Origin: an uncultured Clostridia bacterium
GTDB taxonomy: Bacteria > Bacillota > Clostridia > Saccharofermentanales > Saccharofermentanaceae
Reading direction: 5' to 3'
NCBI GenBank assembly: GCA_946407705.1
Contig: CAMJPC010000001.1
Location: 1 to 64,000 of the forward strand
DNA length: 64,000 bases
Shown: piece after piece, positions 35,457-43,203 of the stretch
Layout of the letters: each line of letters starts with the position of its first letter
Position numbering within the stretch: the first letter of the stretch is position 1
Translations under genes and position numbers: made by a program
The notes under the pieces: generated by a model
What the model saw: only the letters and a program-made list of their open reading frames with translations
Databases searched by the model: none
Told to the model about the DNA's origin: nothing

Positions 35457-35565
35457 TTCACGATTTTTTCACGAAAACGCCTCTTTCCGTGAAGCTTTTC
35501 GTGAATTCCGGCTCAGATTCACGTATCTTTCACGAAAAGTCCCCTCGCCGTGAATAATCCGTGAA
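35457..35565. repeat. Cluster of eight TTCACG motifs upstream of the zinc-ribbon/TPR gene
   Basis: TTCACG occurs in both orientations at 35457, 35468, 35488, 35500, 35518, 35529, 35549 and 35560 (6 bases each), with spacings of mostly 11-20 bp. Several copies extend to TTCACGAAAA. The rest of 35217-35580 has no gene. It contains a TTTGCAC/GTGCAAA-like inverted pair around 35365-35395 and many T tracts. A regulator-binding array is the simplest reading. Confidence 0.65.
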
Positions 35566-35572
35566 ACCTATT

Positions 35573-35610
35573 ACCAACAAAAAGAGGCAGCTCCCTGCGG
35601 AACTGCCCCT
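35573..35610 (-). terminator. pfp terminator
   Basis: AGGCAGCTCC (35585-35594) pairs with GGAACTGCCC (35599-35608) with one mismatch. CTTTTTGTTGG follows on the minus strand. It is 26 bases past the pfp stop. Confidence 0.78.
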
Positions 35611-35635
35611 TGATAATTCAATTACTGACCCGGTA

Positions 35636-37294
35636 TCAGCCCTTCTCGAGTGCGAGTGTGACTGTTGTACGGTCGCAGACGTCTGAGGGTCCGAAGTACT
35701 GGATAGCGCCCGGGAATGTGAATGCAGTCTCAACTGCCCACTTCTCACGGTTTGCTTCGAAGTACTTGAACGGCTTGCCGTCGAGCTCAACGAGAGCCTT
35801 GCGGATAACCGGCTTATCCTTACCGTTTCTTCTCTCCATGTTCATCATCTTTGTGATGGGCATGCCGCCTGCAACCCACTCGTCAGCAGGCTTAGAGATG
35901 TTGGAAACCTTGGAAAGGTAACCTGTGAAGCCGTACTGGATGAGCATGAATGCGTTGAATCCGAGAGAGTAGCAGTAATCTGCGTCGAAGTTAGAAGGGA
36001 ATGCGCAGCGGCCTTCATAACCGAAGAAGTGATGCTGAGCACCGAACTTTCCCTTGTATGTGCCTGCTTCCTTTCTCTTTGCGAGCTCATTCTTGACCAT
36101 CTCGGAGAAGAGCTTCTCGGACTCGATGAGGGATACCTGAACGTTGCCGTGAGGGTCTCTCTCGAGGAAGAGCTGCTGCTGGATGCCCTGGGGAAGGATG
36201 TCGAAAACCTTGAAAGCGTCAGCGGAAAGGCCTGCCTTGATGAACTCGTACTTAGCGTTCCAGTCAGGAAGAGCGTTAAACTGAGCTGTCTTCTCGCCTG
36301 CTAACAGCTCGTTGATCTCAGCGATGAGAGCAGAGAACTCGGGAACGAACTCTACGATACCCTCAGGGATGATAGCTACGCCGAAGTTGTCGCCGTTAGC
36401 TGCTCTCTTCTCAACGGAATCAGCGATCTGGTTTGTGATGTCAGCAAGAGACATCTTCTTAGCTGCAACTTCCTCACCGATGAGGCAGATGTTAGGCTGT
36501 GTCTCAAGAGCGCACTCAAGAGCAACGTGGGAAGCAGAACGTCCCATAACCTTGATGAAGTGCCAATACTTCTTTGCGGAGTTAGCATCTCTCTCAATGT
36601 TGCCGATGAGCTCGGAATATGTCTTTGTAGCTGTATCGAAGCCGAAAGAAGCCTCGATGTCCTCGTTCTTGAGGTCGCCGTCGATCGTCTTAGGGCAGCC
36701 GATGACCTGGATGCCTGTGTTGTTGGCAGCCATGTACTCAGCGAGTGTAGCAGCGTTTGTGTTGGAGTCGTCGCCGCCGATGATTACGATAGCGGTAAGG
36801 CCGTTCTCCTTGGCAAAGTTAGCAACTGTGTTGAACTGCTCTTCTGTCTCGAGCTTTGTTCTGCCGGAACCGATGATGTCGAAACCGCCTGTATTTCTGT
36901 ATGCGTCGATGAACTTGTCATCAAATACGACGTAATCGTTCTTGAGAAGTCCGTCAGGTCCCTTCTTGAAGCCGAGGAGCTGGTTCTCAGGGTTTGTTGC
37001 CTTAAGAGCGTCATAAAGGCCGGAAATGACGTTGTGTCCACCCGGAGCCTGACCGCCGGAAAGGATAACACCTACAACCTGCTTCTTAGCAGCTGATGTG
37101 TTAGCACCCTTGACGAATGTGATCTCGGGCTTGCCGTATGTGTTAGGGAAAAGAGCCTTGATCTGATCCTGATCTGCAACGCTCTGTGTAGCAGCGCCTT
37201 CCTGTACGGAGATCTCGGAAATGCCGTTTCTGAGCATTCCGGGAAGCTTGGGCTGATAATCATATCTTGCCTTCTGAAGTGGTGAAATATCCAT
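35636..37294 (-). CDS. pfp: Pyrophosphate-dependent 6-phosphofructokinase
   Basis: 552-aa PFP that phosphorylates fructose 6-phosphate using PPi, reversibly, in glycolysis. The long (plant beta-like/spirochete) form is shown by the length and by [43 protein letters not shown] and [14 protein letters not shown]. The GGDD sequence, in place of the GGDGS of ATP enzymes, is the mark of PPi dependence. Together with the membrane pyrophosphatase at 60.8 kb it points to PPi-based energy saving. AAGGAG lies before the ATG. Single gene. Confidence 0.94.
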   Translation of the reverse strand: MDISPLQKARYDYQPKLPGMLRNGISEISVQEGAATQSVADQDQIKALFPNTYGKPEITFVKGANTSAAKKQVVGVILSGGQAPGGHNVISGLYDALKATNPENQLLGFKKGPDGLLKNDYVVFDDKFIDAYRNTGGFDIIGSGRTKLETEEQFNTVANFAKENGLTAIVIIGGDDSNTNAATLAEYMAANNTGIQVIGCPKTIDGDLKNEDIEASFGFDTATKTYSELIGNIERDANSAKKYWHFIKVMGRSASHVALECALETQPNICLIGEEVAAKKMSLADITNQIADSVEKRAANGDNFGVAIIPEGIVEFVPEFSALIAEINELLAGEKTAQFNALPDWNAKYEFIKAGLSADAFKVFDILPQGIQQQLFLERDPHGNVQVSLIESEKLFSEMVKNELAKRKEAGTYKGKFGAQHHFFGYEGRCAFPSNFDADYCYSLGFNAFMLIQYGFTGYLSKVSNISKPADEWVAGGMPITKMMNMERRNGKDKPVIRKALVELDGKPFKYFEANREKWAVETAFTFPGAIQYFGPSDVCDRTTVTLALEKG

Positions 37295-37334
37295 AATTAC
37301 ACTCCTTTAATTAAAGATTTAAACAAACATTAGA

Positions 37335-37363
37335 ATAATAGATAATTTGACCCGAAAAGTAAA
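37335..37363 (-). promoter_or_regulatory. pfp promoter
   Basis: Minus strand TTTACT (complement of 37358-37363), 17 bp, TATTAT (complement of 37335-37340), about 40 bp before the pfp start. It sets a limit for the left end of the adjoining mobile island. Confidence 0.75.
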
Positions 37364-37402
37364 TAGATTGTATTTATAAGGCAGTACTGAATCCATTGGG
37401 GT

Positions 37403-39091
37403 CTATGCCGTCTTTCTATCGCCGTTCATGCGTCTCATGATAGCATTGATCTCTTTTTCAGATGGTATATCAAACATGCCGATTGCTGTAAAGTAGATAT
37501 CCACCTTGACAACTTTTCTGCCATCACGGTTTTCCCGTTGATGAACCTCGATCCTCTTTATCAGTGTGTTCACTAATTCAGGATCAAGTTCGGTCACCTG
37601 CGACAGATTGCGGAGTTTATTGAAAAGATAACTTAACTCTAAACTTTCTCTTTCTGTCCTGGTCAGTTTCGCCTGCAACTCCGCAATGGTCTTGTCGATT
37701 TCTTTCTGTTCCGCCTCATATGACTGTATAAGTTTCTCATATCTGTCATCTGACAGCTTCCCGAAAGCATTGTCTTCATATATACGCTTTGTGAGGAAAT
37801 CCAATTCATTCTGCCTCTTTTCAGCCTGAGAAAGCTTCATCTTCTCTGCTTTAAGAGCTTCAGACTTAAGTGTCTTATTCCTCTCACCCACCATATACAT
37901 GAACACACTTTCATAACAACGCACAAAATCTGCCAGATCGCCTATTGCAATGAGCACTATTCGTTCAAGAACGATATTCCTGATTATATGTGCTGAACAA
38001 TAATCTTTGCCATTCTTATACATCGCACATCTGTAAAAATCCTGATTGGGGCCATAGGTTCTGCTTGTACAGAAATGCATCTTGGATCCGCAGTCGTGGC
38101 AGAAAAGAAGTCCTGAGAATTTGCTCGTCTTGCCAGACTTTAATGGCCTTCTTCTGTTTTTACGCAGTTCATGAACCCTCAGCCAGTCATCTTCAGACAC
38201 AATAGCTTCCTGACAGTTCGGTATTATCTGCCGCTGTTCCTCTGGAATGAGAGTCGTATTGTGAACTTTATAACTTACGGTCGAGTAAGCATTATTCACC
38301 ATACACCCGGTATACTTCCTGTTATCAAGGATATGAGATACCGTTGAATCCTTCCATTTGTACGGATCATCAGGAAGGTCGAAAGTATAACCCCTTCCGA
38401 TAGAAGCATAATAGGCATTGGGTGTAAGGACTTTCTCTTCCTTAAGTCTTCCTGCTATCTGTACCGTTCCCATACCTGAAAGGAACAGTTCAAAGATATG
38501 CCTCACAACCTTTGCAGCTTCCTCGTCTATCAGCCACTTCTCCTTGTCATTCTTATCTCGGACATAACCAAAAGGAACATGGTGGGATACGCGCATATTG
38601 TGTTCAGACTTCGTTTTCCAAACCTGACGGATCTTCTTGGAAGTCTGTGCCGCATACCATTCATTAAAGATTGCATGGAACGGCATTATCTCCACGCCTT
38701 CACCGGTTGAAGTATTTACATGCTCCTGTATCGCTATGAACGTGATTCCCAAAGAAGGATAGACTATTTGCGTAAGACGCCCAACTTCAGTCTGTTCACG
38801 CCCGAATCTCGACAGATCCTTGACGATTATCGTTCCAATCTTACCCTCTTCAGCAAGAGTTTCCATCTCCTTGAATCCCGGGCGATCGAAAGTCGTACCG
38901 GATATACCGTCATCAACGAAAAATCTCGTATTATGGTATCCGTTCTTCTTACAATAGTCCTGAAGTATCTGCTTTTGGTTCTTGATGGAATTAGATTCCT
39001 CATCCGACTGTTTGTCTGCATCATCTACCGATAACCTGCAGTAAAGCGCTGTTATTTTATTGTCTTTGCCCTGAATATCTGATGTTGTCAT
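37403..39091 (-). CDS. Large serine recombinase (TnpX-like)
   Basis: 562-aa recombinase expected to integrate and excise the island. The catalytic resolvase domain carries the nucleophile S21 in ALYCRLSVDD and the motif VKDLSRFGREQTEVGR. A recombinase domain (about 170-290), a zinc ribbon (CHDCGSKMHF, then YRCAMYKNGKDYC) and a long coiled coil (about 390-500) follow, ending in a DUF4368-like C-terminal part. AGGAAGGAGC precedes the ATG at 39091; the upstream extension to 39127 overlaps tnpW. Resembles the recombinases of Tn4451/Tn5397-type elements. It is co-transcribed with the TnpW-like gene and lies at the island's edge, as usual. Confidence 0.93.
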   Translation of the reverse strand: MTTSDIQGKDNKITALYCRLSVDDADKQSDEESNSIKNQKQILQDYCKKNGYHNTRFFVDDGISGTTFDRPGFKEMETLAEEGKIGTIIVKDLSRFGREQTEVGRLTQIVYPSLGITFIAIQEHVNTSTGEGVEIMPFHAIFNEWYAAQTSKKIRQVWKTKSEHNMRVSHHVPFGYVRDKNDKEKWLIDEEAAKVVRHIFELFLSGMGTVQIAGRLKEEKVLTPNAYYASIGRGYTFDLPDDPYKWKDSTVSHILDNRKYTGCMVNNAYSTVSYKVHNTTLIPEEQRQIIPNCQEAIVSEDDWLRVHELRKNRRRPLKSGKTSKFSGLLFCHDCGSKMHFCTSRTYGPNQDFYRCAMYKNGKDYCSAHIIRNIVLERIVLIAIGDLADFVRCYESVFMYMVGERNKTLKSEALKAEKMKLSQAEKRQNELDFLTKRIYEDNAFGKLSDDRYEKLIQSYEAEQKEIDKTIAELQAKLTRTERESLELSYLFNKLRNLSQVTELDPELVNTLIKRIEVHQRENRDGRKVVKVDIYFTAIGMFDIPSEKEINAIMRRMNGDRKTA

Positions 39092-39092
39092 T

Positions 39093-39353
39093 TTACTTTG
39101 CTCCTTCCTGACAACCGGGCATAGCATCAGTATCTTCAGAATACTCTCTCATTTTGGAAGCGTCTATATTTTTCAAAAGATAGTCCTGAAACTGCTTCAT
39201 TACGGATACGCGACCTTTTGAATCGTAATGTGTTTCTATCTGAAACACCGTATTACCGATCTTTACTTCGAAAGACTGCTCGCCATACTTCTCGATAGGT
39301 TCATAAAAATCAGGATTGATCAATCTCTTCCTTGCTTCACTATCTTCATTCAT
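39093..39353 (-). CDS. TnpW-like small transposon protein
   Basis: 86-aa protein starting MNEDSEARKRLINPDF. The central part KYGEQSFEVKIGNTVFQIET has the form of TnpW proteins of Tn4451-like elements (short proteins with an IGNTxFxV motif, next to the serine recombinase). Its function is not established. Its stop codon is 1 base before the recombinase ATG. GAGGG lies 8 bases before its own ATG. An ORF start at 39419 is ruled out because it covers the promoter. Confidence 0.8.
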   Translation of the reverse strand: MNEDSEARKRLINPDFYEPIEKYGEQSFEVKIGNTVFQIETHYDSKGRVSVMKQFQDYLLKNIDASKMREYSEDTDAMPGCQEGAK

Positions 39354-39375
39354 ATTCAATCCCTCTACAAAAAAC

Positions 39376-39419
39376 AGAACATTTGTTCTTATTGTAGAAG
39401 GCTGCATATTGCTTGTCAA
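39376..39419 (-). promoter_or_regulatory. Recombinase promoter with LexA-type box
   Basis: Minus strand TTGACA (complement of 39414-39419), 17 bp, TACAAT (complement of 39391-39396). One base after the -10 lies the perfect palindrome-like AGAAC-AAAT-GTTCT (39376-39389), which matches the Gram-positive LexA/DinR core GAAC-N4-GTTC. A bound repressor here would cover the transcription start. SOS control is inferred. Confidence 0.75.
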
Positions 39420-39520
39420 TAGTATAACCGACAGAGACTAGAGAAATGTCCGTTTAATCCACCATATCAAGCAAGCCAGAACCAGATGTAAAAATCAGTA
39501 AGCGGCAAATCTCATACACC

Positions 39521-39624
39521 TCACATAATAGACAAGTGATATTCATCTGCTAAATAATTAAAACCGTATCCCGCTAGATGTTTCTCATAAATCTCAAGTT
39601 TTAATTCAAAAGATAGTTTCATAT
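39521..39624 (-). pseudogene. IS3-family orfA remnant (frameshifted)
   Basis: On the minus strand ATG at 39624 opens MKLSFELK, and after a frameshift in an A run the reading continues LEIYEKHLAGYGFNYLADEY before a stop. This looks like the N-terminal helix-turn-helix of an IS3/IS150-type OrfA. Nothing of OrfB remains. The rest of 39440-39520 shows nothing recognisable. Confidence 0.45.
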
Positions 39625-39629
39625 ATAAA

Positions 39630-39660
39630 CCCCCGAAGTTTGTCCAACTTCAGGGGTTCG
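39630..39660. repeat. Inverted repeat, possible IS end or terminator
   Basis: AACCCCCGAAGTT (39630-39642) and AACTTCAGGGGTT (39648-39660) form a 13-bp stem with one mismatch. The sequence resembles the terminal inverted repeats of IS150-like elements and sits just before the orfA remnant. It is also downstream of the XRE gene, where it may stop transcription. Confidence 0.5.
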
Positions 39661-39706
39661 CTTCATTTATCTAAGGCTTAGTCTATAAACTTGAAATATA
39701 TTGGTA

Positions 39707-40435
39707 TTAACCGTAACCGTGATCTACATGTTCCCAGCAACCGTCTTTTGTTCTTATAAGGATCCAACTCCAACCAGTGTAAGTTTGATTTTCATTCAGT
39801 GAACTATCTCCCGGCTGTTTATATGTTTTGAATTCAGAAAGTAAAACTATTGTTTCAACGCCCTTTATCTCACTCTCAGCTTTGCTGATCTCATCACCTG
39901 CATAGTAGATCTTGGTAAGTTCGCATCCGTTCCAGTCTTTCATGAAATCCATCTCGATCTTATCGATAGCTTCATTTATATCTTCCTGTGAAAAAAGAGA
40001 TGAAGCCACATAACTTACTTCGACATTATCAACTTTTCCGGAACCTATACCAAATTCAACCCCAAATGAGTGAAATAAAACTACTATACCTAATATTATC
40101 AGAATAAGAACAGAAGCTATAACAGTAAGAACTATCCTCAGATTACGCCTTCTTCTGACAACTTCTCTGGCCATCTGATCGTTAAGTATTGCAAGCTGAG
40201 CTGATATTTTCTCGATATCTGAAGACTTTGCTTGCGGCTCTGCCGGTTCACCCAAAAGATCACTTACCGATACTTCCAAAATATCAGCCAGTTTTTCAAG
40301 CATATCCGCGTCAGGAACCGAATAACCCTTTTCCCATTTAGAAACCGTCTGTCTTACTACATTTAAAGCTTGTGCCAAGGTTTCCTGAGTATATCCCTTT
40401 TGTTTCCTATATTCCTTGATGTTCTCGCTAAGCAT
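39707..40435 (-). CDS. Membrane-anchored XRE-family regulator
   Basis: 242-aa protein. An N-terminal Cro/C1-type helix-turn-helix occupies 4-60 (GYTQETLAQALNVVRQTVSK). A helical linker follows, then one transmembrane helix (101-122, IVLTVIASVLILIILGIVVL) and a C-terminal extracytoplasmic domain of about 115 residues. That domain has a pattern ending WILIRTKDGCWEHVDHGYG. The start at 40435 has GGAGG; the longer ORF to 40498 overlaps the promoter. HTH-TM-sensor proteins of this kind are frequent in clostridia. The target is not known; the inverted repeat around its own promoter suggests autoregulation. Confidence 0.85.
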   Translation of the reverse strand: MLSENIKEYRKQKGYTQETLAQALNVVRQTVSKWEKGYSVPDADMLEKLADILEVSVSDLLGEPAEPQAKSSDIEKISAQLAILNDQMAREVVRRRRNLRIVLTVIASVLILIILGIVVLFHSFGVEFGIGSGKVDNVEVSYVASSLFSQEDINEAIDKIEMDFMKDWNGCELTKIYYAGDEISKAESEIKGVETIVLLSEFKTYKQPGDSSLNENQTYTGWSWILIRTKDGCWEHVDHGYG

Positions 40436-40449
40436 TTTTCCTTTACCTC

Positions 40450-40500
40450 CATTGCTTATGCTCCGTTTATAGCTTTTCAGCCGGATATACACAAGCAATG
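40450..40500 (-). promoter_or_regulatory. XRE promoter framed by an inverted-repeat operator
   Basis: Minus strand TTGTGT (complement of 40489-40494), 17 bp, TATAAA (complement of 40466-40471). A perfect inverted repeat CATTGCTT (40450-40457) / AAGCAATG (40493-40500) brackets the promoter at a 43-bp centre distance, about four helical turns, suitable for a looped or paired repressor. Confidence 0.7.
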
Positions 40501-40581
40501 CAAATTAACATGTTCGTTTTATGGAAAGTAAATATGACTATATCACGTAAAAATCTTCTCTAAGATTCCCAACCTTAATTG

Positions 40582-41256
40582 CTAAAAAATCTTTCTCTCT
40601 ATCGGCTTTATATAATTCTTTTTAAATGTTCTTTCATCTTTAAAGAAATAAATCTCTGATCTTGAAAGAATATGCTTATTCATCTTCAATTCCGTGAGTT
40701 TAAGAGTGCACATAAGATCAGCGACTTGAAACAATCTGTAGTTTGAAGGAATAACCCTTTTAAACTCAACATTATCCAGCAGAGTGTTAAAAACAGAAAC
40801 CAGAATCTTGGTTACTTCCGTTTGACCATTATCGTAGTATAGCTTTATGGCATTATAATTGGTGAAAAAATCAAGGTGCCGGCGAATAAAATCAGCCAAT
40901 TGTTTGCTTAGCATGTTGGTAATATCAATCTCATCCGACCCTTTCTTCTTTTCAACATAAATCGTTGTTGCTTTGATTTCAACTTTACGGGTAAAAGTCA
41001 TTAATCGCTTTAATAATCTTTGTCTCTCACCCAAAGAATAATCTTTATACTCATTTTCGGAACGGATAATCGGGCCGGCATGGAAGCAATGCTCCGGCCA
41101 ACCAATGTTAACCATCTCTGACTCAAGGGTTTGAAGATCTTCGGAAATATCATTCGATTGGTCATGAAAAACAAGCGAAATAATATAATACGGAGCTCTA
41201 TGGTCAAATTCTCCAAAATCGCCTGACTCGTCAACAAATATGCTTAACTCTTTCAT
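40582..41256 (-). CDS. DUF3800 domain protein
   Basis: 224-aa protein starting MKELSIFVDESGDFGEFD, the usual opening of DUF3800. The family is thought to have an RNase H-like fold and is common on mobile elements and beside defence genes, but its activity is not established. Visible conserved parts are the N-terminal DESGDF acidic motif, a central HCFHAGPI, and SNYRLFQVADLMCTLKL near the end, which carries the late Asp. The weak GGAAAA site lies directly after the T tract of a terminator, so expression probably depends on readthrough of the small structured RNA upstream. Confidence 0.85.
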   Translation of the reverse strand: MKELSIFVDESGDFGEFDHRAPYYIISLVFHDQSNDISEDLQTLESEMVNIGWPEHCFHAGPIIRSENEYKDYSLGERQRLLKRLMTFTRKVEIKATTIYVEKKKGSDEIDITNMLSKQLADFIRRHLDFFTNYNAIKLYYDNGQTEVTKILVSVFNTLLDNVEFKRVIPSNYRLFQVADLMCTLKLTELKMNKHILSRSEIYFFKDERTFKKNYIKPIERKIF

Positions 41257-41262
41257 TTTTCC

Positions 41263-41344
41263 AAAAAAAAGCGGGTGTCTTACCCGCCGTTATGTGGACC
41301 CGGGTCTTTCGACCAGCCCAAGAAGCGTTGCCACTTCTTTCTTG
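41263..41344 (-). ncRNA. Short structured RNA or attenuator leader before DUF3800
   Basis: About 82 nt from a near-consensus promoter to an intrinsic terminator. Reading the minus strand: hairpin AAGAAGTG-GCAA-CGCTTCTT, then GGTC-GAAA-GACC, then the terminator GCGGGT-AAGAC-ACCCGC (41271-41287) followed by eight T (41263-41270). The first two loops are GNRA tetraloops. The DUF3800 ATG is six bases beyond the T tract. It could be a free sRNA or a cis-acting leader. I could not match it to a named RNA family. Confidence 0.72.
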
Positions 41345-41349
41345 ATGAC

Positions 41350-41378
41350 ATTATACAGCAGTCATTGTTCTTTGGCAA
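41350..41378 (-). promoter_or_regulatory. Strong promoter of the structured RNA
   Basis: Minus strand TTGCCA (complement of 41373-41378), exactly 17 bp, TATAAT (complement of 41350-41355), perfect at -10. The expected start is near 41344. Confidence 0.85.
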
Positions 41379-41431
41379 TTAAGACATCGATCAGATTAAC
41401 TTACTATTATTTTGTTTTAATATTCCTTCCA

Positions 41432-42280
41432 TTAGTTTTTTTCTAGAACCATTTTAATATATTCGCTATTTACATCATTGGTGCACTCTACAGAAACAAC
41501 CTTGGTATGCGTAACAGAAGGTTCATCAACAGAGTATTTAACTTCTAAATCACAAGAAACATTATCGTATACAGATACTCCATCTTTTTGCTTAAATGTT
41601 AGGAAAACCGTACATTCATCACCTTGAGAAAGCTTTAGCGGAAAGAGCCCGTCAGCATTATCATGTTCATTACCATTCAGATCATATCGCAATGGAACGG
41701 CTGTAAGATAGCTGTTCGGACTAACATCAACTATCGTAAGATCTTTTTGGGCAACAAACTTAATAGGGTACACTTCTCCGACTTTGTCAGAATGCATCGC
41801 AAATGCAACTGGATTAATCTCTAATACTTCTGCTACTTTTTCATCAAGTGATCCTACTCTGCTTCTGAAGATAACCGGATTAGCAAAAGTTACTGTTTTC
41901 TTAGTTCCGTTCAGTGTAAGTTCAATTGACTTTATACTTACAACACAACCTTCGTCTATATCGAAGTCCAACAATAACATATAAGCACTGTAACTCTCGT
42001 ATTTAGCAATAGGTTCATTGTCGAAACTCCATTTATATTCAGCATTCTCTATTCCGTCGCCATCAATAGAAGCAATCGAAACATCAGGGTTTGATGCGTT
42101 TGACAGAACATTTAAAACCATTCTTCTGTTCCTGGTCGTATCAAACTTTACATAATCGTTCAAAACAATAAAACCCGAAGTCTTGGAAGTGGAGCAAGAA
42201 ACCAGGTTTACCATCATAAGCAATATGATAAACACAGATAATAATTTACGAACTCTACTACAATTCAAGTGATTCCTCAT
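41432..42280 (-). CDS. Predicted lipoprotein, function unknown
   Basis: 282-aa lipoprotein from the ATG at 42280. The signal peptide runs to about residue 28 with a lipobox-like NLVSC and acylated C29. The mature part appears to be two beta-sandwich-like halves (SIKSIELTLNGTKKTVTF; GDECTVFLTFKQKDGVSVYD). GGAGG is present but 15 bases from this ATG; starts at 42313 or 42319 are possible but would place odd basic residues before the signal peptide. Codon use is A+T-rich like the island. It lies just upstream of the small RNA promoter with no terminator seen. Confidence 0.72.
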   Translation of the reverse strand: MRNHLNCSRVRKLLSVFIILLMMVNLVSCSTSKTSGFIVLNDYVKFDTTRNRRMVLNVLSNASNPDVSIASIDGDGIENAEYKWSFDNEPIAKYESYSAYMLLLDFDIDEGCVVSIKSIELTLNGTKKTVTFANPVIFRSRVGSLDEKVAEVLEINPVAFAMHSDKVGEVYPIKFVAQKDLTIVDVSPNSYLTAVPLRYDLNGNEHDNADGLFPLKLSQGDECTVFLTFKQKDGVSVYDNVSCDLEVKYSVDEPSVTHTKVVSVECTNDVNSEYIKMVLEKN

Positions 42281-42615
42281 AACGTGAATTACGCGCCTCC
42301 CTGATAACCTCATTCTCAAAGAAATACTTTCTAAGGATTTTCCCGAGCAACGTAATTATACATCAGATTTCAGCTATTTTTATCTAATTTCTGGTGAATT
42401 TCGATTTTGACGTTCAATTTTGCCCTTTTTCCTTACTAATTAGTAGAGGGTTATTTATTTTGAAATGAACCTTCTGATATTTCACATATAAAAATGCGAA
42501 CGAAATCCAGTTGTACCCAAATGGGGACGACTGGATTATTCGTCATATTTACCAACCCAAAAGCGTGTAGAAAAACAGGGGTGTTTGTTCCGTATGTATA
42601 GAGGAACAAGTAAAG

Positions 42616-42897
42616 CTGCACGCAGGGCGAAGCGGTTCCTGCGTGTAGATTTGCTTGTCTAAAAGGGGTCAAGGGGAATCCCCTTGCACACCTCCTTGCT
42701 TGCAAGGTGTAGTGTGTTACACCCGACAGAGACAGAAAGAATGTCGAGGATGGTCAGTCTTCCGGTGGACGACTGACCTGACGAAGATATTCGTGGCTGT
42801 TGGGGAGATATGAGAGCGCCGCCGTCTTTGGCGCTCTTATATCGACACAACAGAGCATCGTGGGGAATTGACCGCCGCTTATTGCGGGCAATTCCTC
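42616..42897. other. Multi-hairpin region, candidate transfer origin or structured RNA
   Basis: Part of the 42281-43203 stretch without a credible gene. Within 280 bp there are: CTGCACGCAGG/CCTGCGTGTAG (42616-42648); CAAGGGG-AAT-CCCCTTG (42670-42686); CCTTGC/GCAAGG and ACACCT/AGGTGT (42688-42710); GGTCAGTC/GACTGACC (42752-42778); GATATGAGAGCGCC/GGCGCTCTTATATC (42807-42843, one wobble); and GGGGAATTG-A-CCGC/GCGG-G-CAATTCCTC (42862-42897). The density of stems is typical of an oriT or of a folded RNA. 42300-42600 is A+T-rich and shows nothing else. Confidence 0.6.
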
Positions 42898-43046
42898 ATA
42901 AGATGCGTCCTTCTGTTTATGTCGCGGTGTATGGAACTGTAATGCATGGCCTCACTGAAAGTAGGCTATTATGCTTGTTGATGCACGCATATTAAATTGG
43001 AGTGTTCAATCGTGACATGGATTATTCGGGAAATAAGATGTTTTCC

Positions 43047-43096
43047 CTACAAAATGAAAAGACCGACAGGATCTATTTCAATCCCATCGGTCTTAT
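43047..43096 (-). terminator. Terminator of the lipoprotein-GNAT/MGMT-NUDIX operon
   Basis: AAGACCGA (43059-43066) pairs with TCGGTCTT (43087-43094), and inside it GGAT with ATCC. On the minus strand TTTTCATTTTG follows. It is about 110 bases past the NUDIX stop. Confidence 0.6.
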
Positions 43097-43203
43097 GCCC
43101 TTAACCTGATGCTATGCTCTGTCTTTGCATTACTGCCTTATGAGCATAAACCCAATGCTTTTCGGGCCAAACATTAGTCAATCTTCTTTGCGAATAACAG
43201 ACA

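Larger units (their letters stand above)
37375..43050. mobile_element. Integrative island carried by a large serine recombinase (ends not resolved)
   Basis: Between the pfp promoter and the terminator of the NUDIX operon lies an A+T-richer block. It holds a large serine recombinase at its left edge, a TnpW-like gene, an IS remnant, an XRE regulator, DUF3800, a small RNA, a lipoprotein and a multi-hairpin region like a transfer origin. No relaxase or other conjugation gene remains, so it is a small or decayed mobilisable element. The left end should be within 37364-37402. The right end is somewhere after 42900. No direct repeat longer than a few bases was found by eye. Confidence 0.6.

Noticed and set aside
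41291..41364. Small peptide gene inside the structured RNA (ATG overlapping the -10 box)
   Set aside because: The only ATG lies upstream of the predicted transcription start, so a 23-residue peptide would not be encoded by the RNA.
42451..42705. 84-aa minus-strand ORF in the gene-free part of the island
   Set aside because: No start signal and no recognisable domain; it crosses the hairpin at 42670 and looks random.
42810..42995. 61-aa plus-strand ORF starting MRAPPSLALLY
   Set aside because: It runs through two perfect hairpins and has no ribosome site; the composition is like a chance ORF in structured DNA.
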